From: Flavobacteriaceae bacterium TMED179
GTDB taxonomy: Bacteria > Bacteroidota > Bacteroidia > Flavobacteriales > Flavobacteriaceae
Reading direction: 5' to 3'
DNA: 31,784 nt
Assembly (NCBI GenBank): GCA_002169865.1
Contig: NHIC01000002.1
Span: 29,762-61,545 of the forward strand
The translations under genes and the position numbers were made by a program. This document shows, one piece after another, positions 25,781-31,784 of the stretch; position 1 is the stretch's first letter, and the number at the start of each line of letters is the position of its first letter. A model generated the notes under the pieces. It searched no databases. It was not told where the DNA came from and saw only the letters and a program-made list of their open reading frames with translations.

Positions 25781-26954
25781 GTACAATAGTTTTTTGTTGC
25801 TTTGATTGAAGTGAGTAGCTTAAGTGAATCTGACCCTGTTTAGTCACAATAAGTGTTGGGTATGAAAAACTGTCATTTTTATATCTAGATTTTTCGATTT
25901 CTAAAATGAAATTCCAGGTTTTTCCTTCATCCTTTGAGCGGTTTAGATTTAGAATATTTCTTCCCATTTCAAGATTATTATTAACCATAATCCAGTCACC
26001 ACTGGGATGTCTTAGAGTATGTAAACTTGATCCGGGATTTTGAATGTCGGTGTCTGATACATTACTCCAGCTTTCTCCCTTATCTAGTGAAACGCTTTTT
26101 AGTATTCGCATTGGTTTATCTCCGTTATCACGCATATAGGCTACGATATCCCCATTTTTCTTTTCAATCAAAGAGGGTTGAACATTTCCATAGCCTACAA
26201 TTGGTTCACTGCTCCTCCAGTTTTTACCTTGATCGTCTGAAATAGCCATTAAAGAAAAATTGAATCCATCTGAGTATAATGGTAATATGATTCTTCCAGA
26301 TTCCAATTGTAGTGGTCTTGTTCTGGTCATCCAACCACTCTGCCTTTTGTTTTTATCACCCGCAGCCTCTACAATCATTTTTTCGTATTTTGGTGCATAC
26401 TCTGCCCATCCCAACCCCCTTTCGGGTAATTGCTCGAACTTAGACTTGGTACGTTTTTGAAATTTCTCACCTGGCCTAAGTAGAATTATGTCTTGCCAAC
26501 TCCAATTTGGTGGACCTTCTGAATTGTGAACAATACTTTTTTTATATTTTAAAATAGATTCTTCCCATTTATTACTTTTGATGACAATCCAAAAAAGGAA
26601 TAATTCTTTTCTTTGATTGAGAAATAAAACTGGATTACAGTCAGGAAAACCAGGGGTGTCTGACATCATAAAAGGTTCTTCCCACTTTTTGGTTCCTTTT
26701 TTGAGTCGAGAACCCATTATTTTGACATCATTTGCTTTTCGTTCTCCCGAACCTTGAAACCAGCAGCTCAAAAGGTCTCCATTAGGTAATTCAACAATAG
26801 AGCTGCTATGCACATGTCTGGATTGCATTGGAAAAATATTCTGTTTTTGAATCACCTTTACCTGTCCTAGGGCAAAAAATTGTAAATGAAGTAAACAGCA
26901 AAAGAGAATGTTTTTGCGGATGGGGGTCAAAATAATTTTTGTTGCCTTTTTCAT
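25761..26954 (-). CDS. Secreted sialidase-fold (BNR/Asp-box) protein
   Basis: The 397-residue protein has a signal peptide (about residues 1-30, cleavage after ALG). Its propeller has three Asp boxes: SDDQGKNW (239-246), SLDKGESW (289-296) and SKDEGKTW (340-347). The body resembles the BNR_2 sialidase-superfamily domain (for example NGDLLSCWFQG, RTRPLQLESGRIILP, QPSLIEKKNGDIVAYMR, SYPTLIVTKQGQIHLSYS). No N-terminal FRIP-type Arg motif is present, so a true sialidase is doubtful. Relatives in Bacteroidota act on other glycans or are untested. It overlaps the propeller/barrel gene by 20 bp and is the first gene of that pair. Confidence 0.8.
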   Translation of the reverse strand: MKKATKIILTPIRKNILFCCLLHLQFFALGQVKVIQKQNIFPMQSRHVHSSSIVELPNGDLLSCWFQGSGERKANDVKIMGSRLKKGTKKWEEPFMMSDTPGFPDCNPVLFLNQRKELFLFWIVIKSNKWEESILKYKKSIVHNSEGPPNWSWQDIILLRPGEKFQKRTKSKFEQLPERGLGWAEYAPKYEKMIVEAAGDKNKRQSGWMTRTRPLQLESGRIILPLYSDGFNFSLMAISDDQGKNWRSSEPIVGYGNVQPSLIEKKNGDIVAYMRDNGDKPMRILKSVSLDKGESWSNVSDTDIQNPGSSLHTLRHPSGDWIMVNNNLEMGRNILNLNRSKDEGKTWNFILEIEKSRYKNDSFSYPTLIVTKQGQIHLSYSLQSKQQKTIVHAIISL

Positions 26955-27069
26955 AATTATTAAAAATTAAGGATTTTTTATTAAAACCTGTATTTAAATT
27001 TTATGCTCTATACTCAAGTATATAGAAATATCCTAAATTTAAAAATCAAAATTTGTCATATAGTGAATT

Positions 27070-27077
27070 CAAAGTTA
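27070..27077 (-). promoter_or_regulatory. Possible -7 box for the sialidase-like operon
   Basis: On the minus strand the bases read TAACTTTG, matching TAnnTTTG, about 115 bp before the sialidase-like start codon. No -33 TTTG is seen at a suitable distance, so this is weak. Confidence 0.25.
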
Positions 27078-27116
27078 GAGTTTTACACTAAAAATACTTT
27101 TAAAAGGTTTTTACGG

Positions 27117-28553
27117 ATGCAAAAACATTTTTTTATTTTTCGTAAAAGCTTATTCCTTTTTTCTTTTTTGATTTTGGTCCTTTTATGTTCATGCATCCAG
27201 ACTGAACCGAAACCAACTGAAAGATTACCAATTGAATATTTAATTAATTATGTAGCTGAAAAAGGATCTGATTATACTTATGAGATTTCGGACTCTATCG
27301 TGAAGCAGGATTATACCCTTTATCACATTAAAATGATTTCAGGAAGTTGGCTCACTGAGGATCAAGTTAGACAAACCCTTTGGTGGCATTGGGTGGATAT
27401 TGTTGTTCCAAAAGAAATAACCTCTCCAAATGCACTTTTATATGTTGGTGGAGGATCAAGTAATGATAACAAAATTTATTTGGATAGTATTGCAATCATA
27501 CAATCTATAAAGACCCAGTCTGTTATCGCTCACATCAGTAATGTTCCTTTTCAGCCCCTAAACTTCAAGGGAACTGACAGTATTGATCGATATGAAGATA
27601 ATATTATAGCTTACGGATGGGAAAAGTTTTTATCAAAGGGAGCCAAAAATGATGATATGATTTGGTTAGCGAGGTTTCCTATGACAAGAGCTGTAGTTCG
27701 AGCGATGGACGTAATAGAAGAAATTACCAAACACAATGCTTTTGTAACTAAAAAATTTCTTGTTTCAGGTGCCTCAAAAAGAGGATGGACTACCTGGACT
27801 TCAGCTGCAGTAGATGATAGGGTAGTTGGGATCGCTCCCTTAGTAATTGATCTACTAAATGTATTGCCTTCATTTGAACATCATTATAAGGCCTATGGTG
27901 ACTGGTCTCCTGCTGTACAAAACTATGTGGAAGTAGGTATAATGGATTGGATGGGAACCCCTGCATTTGATCGTCTGAAGGACCTAGTTGAACCCTATGA
28001 GTTTAAAGAAATATTTAAATTGCCTAAATTAATTGTCAACGGTACCATCGACGAATTCTTTTTACCCGACTCTTGGCAGTTTTATTGGGATCAGCTACCC
28101 GATCCAAAATACCTCCAGTATGTACCAAATGGCAATCATGGATTAGCGGGGAGTTATAGAGCACAAAACGTTTATTCCTTCTATGATCGCCTTATTCACA
28201 AAAAAACTATGCCTAATATGGATTGGAAAATCCTAGGAGATAGTATTTTTGTTGATATTGATACTAATGAACCTTATAATATATCCCTTTGGAAAGCGAA
28301 TAATCCCAAAGCTAGAGACTTTAGGATTTGGGAGATTGGTAAATCGTGGGAGAAATCGATTATCCCAATTCAAAATTCGGGTACCTACGCACTAAAAATA
28401 CCAGAGGGAGAGGGATATACTGCCTCTTTAATTGAAGTTATTTTTAGAGGGAATCAAGATAGTCCCATTACATTGACAACAGGTACGGTAGTAAGACCCG
28501 ATACCTATAAATATGAGCCCTATGAACCCAAACTAATAAAAAAGCTTGATTAA
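27117..28553 (+). CDS. PhoPQ-activated protein (PqaA)-like alpha/beta-hydrolase lipoprotein
   Basis: The frame is open from 27003, but ATG at 27117 begins a convincing lipoprotein signal (MQKHFFIFRKSLFLFSF and on to LLCSC, Cys26). The product is 478 residues. The nucleophile elbow is GASKRGW with Ser220. The acid is probably the Asp in GTIDEFFLPD and the base the His in PNGNHGLAGS, giving a complete Ser-Asp-His triad. The family is PhoPQ-activated pathogenicity-related; its biochemical activity is not settled. In this secreted-enzyme context an esterase removing acyl groups from the polysaccharide is a plausible role. It is alone on its strand between two minus-strand clusters and converges on the sulfatase with 16 bp between stops. 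Confidence 0.85.
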   Translation: MQKHFFIFRKSLFLFSFLILVLLCSCIQTEPKPTERLPIEYLINYVAEKGSDYTYEISDSIVKQDYTLYHIKMISGSWLTEDQVRQTLWWHWVDIVVPKEITSPNALLYVGGGSSNDNKIYLDSIAIIQSIKTQSVIAHISNVPFQPLNFKGTDSIDRYEDNIIAYGWEKFLSKGAKNDDMIWLARFPMTRAVVRAMDVIEEITKHNAFVTKKFLVSGASKRGWTTWTSAAVDDRVVGIAPLVIDLLNVLPSFEHHYKAYGDWSPAVQNYVEVGIMDWMGTPAFDRLKDLVEPYEFKEIFKLPKLIVNGTIDEFFLPDSWQFYWDQLPDPKYLQYVPNGNHGLAGSYRAQNVYSFYDRLIHKKTMPNMDWKILGDSIFVDIDTNEPYNISLWKANNPKARDFRIWEIGKSWEKSIIPIQNSGTYALKIPEGEGYTASLIEVIFRGNQDSPITLTTGTVVRPDTYKYEPYEPKLIKKLD

Positions 28554-28569
28554 AACCATTCAGACATGC

Positions 28570-30351
28570 TTAGGGACTTGCCCACTCCGATTTCAATAAG
28601 TTATTTTTTGAGTTGGCAAGCTCAAGCCACTTTTCTTTATTCCACACTTGGGGGGGGGTAAAACCTTTTGATTTATCAAAATAGGCATGCGCTAACTCCA
28701 TCGCTTTGATTGGCATTTTATCTAATATATTCATTGTTTCTCCAGGATCATTTTTTATGTTGTATAACTCAAAAACAGCTTTCCTTCCCTGCATATTATC
28801 AAAGTAGATTCCAGGCTCTAATACCCCTGTAAAACGCAAAAGGTAATTCCCCTCAATGATGGTCCAAGTAGGTGGGGCGTGTTCCCCCTCGTTATCGTGT
28901 TGTTTCGTTGATTTGGTAATTAAAAAGCCCCATCTGTTAGATTGCATCCCTGCCCAAATTAAGTTATGGCGTACTGTTTCTTTTAGGGATTGCTCAAAAA
29001 TAGGGCGCAAGCTTCTCCCATCGAGATTTTCTGGTACCGTACCACCAACCAAATCAATGATAGAAGGCAATATGTCCATTGTGGAAACTAAAGATTCTGA
29101 TACTCCCTGAATCTTTATACCTGAGGGCCAATGAAACAATAAGGGAACACGAATCCCACCTTGATAATAATTTCCTTTATGACCAGCAAAAGGAGCATTT
29201 CCGGGCAGCGGAGAGCCTGTTTTATGGCCATTATAAACGCCACCACTCATGGCACCATTATCGGAGGTAAACACAATTATAGTGTTTTCATACAGATTAT
29301 TTATTTTTAAAAAAGAGACAATTCGCTTCACATTTTGATCAACACCATTAATATGGGCATAGAAATTATTGAGGTGATGGGAATAGGACTTGAACTTATC
29401 CAAATATTTTTTGGGTGCGACAGGTTCAATCGAGTCATGAACAGCATGGTAATGAATTTGAACATAGAATGGATCTTTTTTTCCAATCTGAGCCTCCATA
29501 AAGTCCAACGCTTTATCGGTAAATGCATCTGTATTATATTCTTTTTGTACGCCAACATGTTTAAAATCCTCCCAAACATTGTTATCATTATAGTATTGGC
29601 TTGCCCAGTGGTTATAGCCGTAATAATAGTCAAATCCATTATTCAAGGGATTATGTTGTTTAATTACAGAACCTATATAACCACTATTTTTGATTTCATT
29701 ATAGGCTTGTGGGTGGGTGTTTCTGTATTTTGACCACCTTATATTGTTGCTAAGGCGGTGTTTTTTTAAAATGGTATCAATTATTGTTTTATCTCTCCTA
29801 CCGAGGTGCCACTTACCAATATGGGCAGTTTTATAAGACAAGTTTTTAAGCTTTTCTACCAAATGACTACCTTTATATATCCCCTTACTCTCCACATCAG
29901 TATTGGTGTAAAATCCTAGTTTATTTTGATGCCTCCCTGTTGCTATTCCAACCCTAGATGGGGCACAAAGACTACTAGATGTATAGGCTTTTTTAAACAA
30001 TAAACCATTTTCTGAAAGGGATTTCAAAGTAGGCATGGCCCTTCTAGAAAATTCCAATGATTTGTCAAGTGAGTAGCCCTGTAAACTGTCCACCAACTTC
30101 ACAAAAAACGGAGGGAAATCGGCTATAGTAATACTGTCACTAAAAACTCCAAATTGGCCATAGCCTAAATCATCCATCATGATAAAAATAACATTGGGAG
30201 GGGATATTTTATTATTGTTATTGGACAGTTGGCAACTTATAAACGTTACAAGAGTAAACATAATCAAAACATAATGATGCGAGCTTTTGATCAAACGTAA
30301 TTTATCAATACCTATGTATTTGATTTTAAAATAATCTGGAATAAAAAACAT
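28570..30351 (-). CDS. Formylglycine-dependent sulfatase lipoprotein
   Basis: The 593-residue protein has the type I sulfatase signature CAPSR (Cys129, the formylglycine precursor), the calcium-binding DDLGYG (Asp60-Asp61), GKWHLGR and TSDNGA. A lipobox-like FISC ends at Cys40, preceded by an unusually long, charged N-terminal stretch; the ATG at 30351 lies 5 bp after the stop of the upstream CBM9-like gene. The residues between DDLGYG and MPTLKSL (about 65-105) form an insertion relative to ordinary arylsulfatases, perhaps shaping substrate choice. It would remove sulfate esters from a polysaccharide outside the cytoplasm. The 3' end holds a run of nine C bases on the coding strand (28650-28658), a possible slippage site. 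Subfamily is not determined. Confidence 0.93.
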   Translation of the reverse strand: MFFIPDYFKIKYIGIDKLRLIKSSHHYVLIMFTLVTFISCQLSNNNNKISPPNVIFIMMDDLGYGQFGVFSDSITIADFPPFFVKLVDSLQGYSLDKSLEFSRRAMPTLKSLSENGLLFKKAYTSSSLCAPSRVGIATGRHQNKLGFYTNTDVESKGIYKGSHLVEKLKNLSYKTAHIGKWHLGRRDKTIIDTILKKHRLSNNIRWSKYRNTHPQAYNEIKNSGYIGSVIKQHNPLNNGFDYYYGYNHWASQYYNDNNVWEDFKHVGVQKEYNTDAFTDKALDFMEAQIGKKDPFYVQIHYHAVHDSIEPVAPKKYLDKFKSYSHHLNNFYAHINGVDQNVKRIVSFLKINNLYENTIIVFTSDNGAMSGGVYNGHKTGSPLPGNAPFAGHKGNYYQGGIRVPLLFHWPSGIKIQGVSESLVSTMDILPSIIDLVGGTVPENLDGRSLRPIFEQSLKETVRHNLIWAGMQSNRWGFLITKSTKQHDNEGEHAPPTWTIIEGNYLLRFTGVLEPGIYFDNMQGRKAVFELYNIKNDPGETMNILDKMPIKAMELAHAYFDKSKGFTPPQVWNKEKWLELANSKNNLLKSEWASP

Positions 30352-30356
30352 AAATA

Positions 30357-31133
30357 CTACTTTATAAATTCCAATAAGCCAAACCTATTGGTTTGATGCA
30401 CATTTTTGGAGATATCATAGATGGGGAAAATAGTTGATGTAGATCTTCGATTTCCCTTATTATCGTTGCGGTCCTGACGCACAGCCAAGAAAGCCCATCG
30501 ATTGCCTATACTCACGGGAACTACTTTTCCTAATTTTCCAAAATTGGAAATGGGTATTGCCATTTCCATAGTCCATCCTGAATCAATATCGCTATTGTCA
30601 TTTATGGTTCCTTGGTAGGTAACTTCCACCATAAATTCGGGATTAAACCCTTTAAAACCTATGTTCTTCCCTTCGTAAAAATCATTAAAGAATATAAAAT
30701 CGTTTGAGGCCTTATTAATGTTTAATTCGTAACCAAAATGTGTATCTAAACTATCTGGAGCAGTAATCAAAAAAAGTTCTGCACAATCGTCAAAGTATGG
30801 TTGACCGTCCCTTTTAGTCTCTCTAACCGTCAAATATTTGTCTTCCATTTCATAGAACAAATACAAATTTTCTTCATCCCATAACATCCTAAAAGTTGTG
30901 AGTTGTCGGTCATCCTCTTTTTCTAGGTTGTAGAAATAGTCAAAACCTCTTTTTTCAGTTTTAGACCATGCCTCTTCATTCATTTTTCCATCCACCTTGA
31001 TGGGCTGATCGGTTTTGCATACCTTAAAAATCGGTTGTTCCCCTAAAACTAACTTTTTACCTACTTGAGCATAACCTTTTGATAGGATTACGAATATAAA
31101 GAAGAAGGAAAAGGGGTTTAGAATTGTTTTCAT
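30357..31133 (-). CDS. Secreted CBM9-like carbohydrate-binding protein
   Basis: The 258-residue protein has a signal peptide (about residues 1-22, ending GYAQ) followed by a single CBM9-like/DOMON-type beta-sandwich. The motifs are IKVDGKMNEEAWSKTE, MLWDEENLYLFYEMED, YFDDCAELFL, FGYELNINKASNDFIF, GWTMEMAIPISNFG and WAFLAVRQDRND. The fold binds sugars or a cytochrome-type cofactor in relatives, and in Bacteroidota glycan loci it is usually treated as a binding module. No catalytic domain is attached. It follows the TPR gene by 7 bp and precedes the sulfatase by 5 bp, so the three genes are one transcription unit. Confidence 0.85.
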   Translation of the reverse strand: MKTILNPFSFFFIFVILSKGYAQVGKKLVLGEQPIFKVCKTDQPIKVDGKMNEEAWSKTEKRGFDYFYNLEKEDDRQLTTFRMLWDEENLYLFYEMEDKYLTVRETKRDGQPYFDDCAELFLITAPDSLDTHFGYELNINKASNDFIFFNDFYEGKNIGFKGFNPEFMVEVTYQGTINDNSDIDSGWTMEMAIPISNFGKLGKVVPVSIGNRWAFLAVRQDRNDNKGNRRSTSTIFPIYDISKNVHQTNRFGLLEFIK

Positions 31134-31140
31134 ATTGTGT

Positions 31141-31784
31141 TTAAAAATCCTGCATATTTTTTGCCCACAAATGATTCCTATATATCTCCAACGATTTTTT
31201 TAGTAATTCTTGTGCTTTATTATTTTCATTCAAACCAAGGTAACCTAGTGCTTCTAAGTAGTAGGAATTCGATAAGGCTTTATTATTGGTTGTAGCTACC
31301 TCCTCCACTGCAATGAGGATATTGTCAGTTCCTTCATTACGAAGGGCTTGTCCACTTTCAATGAGTGTTTTAAAAATTTTGTCAGATTGCTCTTTATTTC
31401 CCAGTTTCTTTTTCGATTGTGCCTGATAGAAAGTAAGTTCAGTCATATTGGGTCCATTTTCTGCATCTGCACTTTTTTGATATGCCTTTATAGCTAGTTT
31501 CTCTTCACCCATTTTAGAGAAGGCTATTCCCATATAATAATAGATCATTGCATTCTTTTCGTCGTGGGTTGGTTTTCCTACCTCGAGGTTCTCTGGGTAT
31601 TCCAAGGCTTTTTCCAAATTGGAAATAGCTTCTTTATAAGCCTTATTTTTGATTAACTCCTTTGCTTTGAGTGTGTAGGTGTCCACGTAGCTCCAGTAGG
31701 TTTCTCTTCCTCCTTCCCATGTTCTAAAATGATGACTTTTTAGAAAATCAATGGCTTTGTCGTATTCACCATTGAGATTGAGTA
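31141..31784 (-). CDS. DUF5107/TPR protein, C-terminal part
   Basis: The frame stays open to the window edge, so only the last 213-214 residues are present. The GTG at 31684-31686 is an internal codon, as upstream residues (FLKSHHFRTWEGGRETYWSY) continue the conserved pattern. Recognisable features are the C-terminal region typical of DUF5107 tetratricopeptide proteins, including YPENLEVGKPTHDEKNAMIYYYMG, and TPR-like helices (EYDKAIDFL, EAISNLEKAL, KLAIKAYQKSA, KAQELLKKSL). Full family members are often about 1000 residues or more. They occur in carbohydrate loci, but their molecular role is unknown to me. It leads the operon with the CBM9-like protein and sulfatase. Confidence 0.8.
   Translation of the reverse strand, partial: LNLNGEYDKAIDFLKSHHFRTWEGGRETYWSYVDTYTLKAKELIKNKAYKEAISNLEKALEYPENLEVGKPTHDEKNAMIYYYMGIAFSKMGEEKLAIKAYQKSADAENGPNMTELTFYQAQSKKKLGNKEQSDKIFKTLIESGQALRNEGTDNILIAVEEVATTNNKALSNSYYLEALGYLGLNENNKAQELLKKSLEIYRNHLWAKNMQDF

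Noticed and set aside
25761..26954. Annotating the Asp-box protein as a sialidase
   Set aside because: No FRIP motif and no sialic-acid genes nearby; only the fold is supported.
31684..31686. GTG as the start of the TPR protein
   Set aside because: Conserved DUF5107-type sequence continues upstream in frame to the window edge.

Overview
The window is part of a polysaccharide-utilisation region from a member of the Bacteroidota, most likely a marine flavobacterium-like lineage. The DNA is AT-rich and starts mostly lack Shine-Dalgarno sequences. Several intergenic regions carry the Bacteroidota -7 hexamer type TAnnTTTG. Many products are Sec-exported proteins or lipoproteins typical of carbohydrate loci (GH105, GH2, sulfatase, DUF4861, DUF1080, CBM9-like, DUF5107/TPR). 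There is no SusC/SusD pair, rRNA, tRNA, CRISPR array or transposase in the window.

Layout. (1) 1-2170 (+): the 3' end of a GH105 unsaturated uronyl hydrolase, then a PhoD-like metallophosphatase lipoprotein. (2) 2167-3240 (-): a LacI-family repressor. It is divergent from a sugar-porter MFS gene (3379) that has a -7 box followed at once by a GTGT-n-CG-n-ACAC palindrome, a likely operator. An exported Gfo/Idh/MocA oxidoreductase follows. (3) 6055-16775 (+): an almost gapless 11-gene uronate operon encoding SDR mannonate oxidoreductase, UxuA, UxaC, TRAP DctP-DctQ-DctM, DUF4861, KdgK, KdgA, KduI and KduD. (4) 16818-19832 (-): GH2 and an exported GalM. (5) 20073-21844 (+): an NHL-like propeller with a Tat-like leader, and a DUF1080 protein. 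(6) A divergent DoxX / YpdA-type reductase pair (22055-23575). (7) 23600-26954 (-): a secreted propeller-plus-(alpha/alpha)-barrel protein and an overlapping sialidase-fold protein. (8) 27117-28553 (+): a PqaA-like alpha/beta-hydrolase lipoprotein. (9) 28570-31784 (-): a sulfatase lipoprotein, a CBM9-like secreted protein and the C-terminal end of a DUF5107/TPR protein running off the window.

How it works together (inference). Exported sulfatase, GH2 and GH105-type enzymes and the uncharacterised secreted proteins would trim a sulfated, glucuronate-containing polysaccharide. Saturated glucuronate enters through TRAP and/or MFS and goes UxaC, SDR oxidoreductase, UxuA to KDG. Unsaturated uronate released by lyase and GH105 action goes through KduI and KduD to the same KDG. 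KdgK and KdgA then give pyruvate and glyceraldehyde-3-phosphate. The mannonate branch is present and the altronate branch absent, which points to glucuronate rather than galacturonate. Ulvan or another sulfated glucuronan is the simplest substrate guess, but the polysaccharide lyases that would settle it are not here.

No gene-free stretch reaches 300 bases. The largest, 19833-20072 and 21845-22054, hold a promoter-like box and nothing recognisable, respectively.
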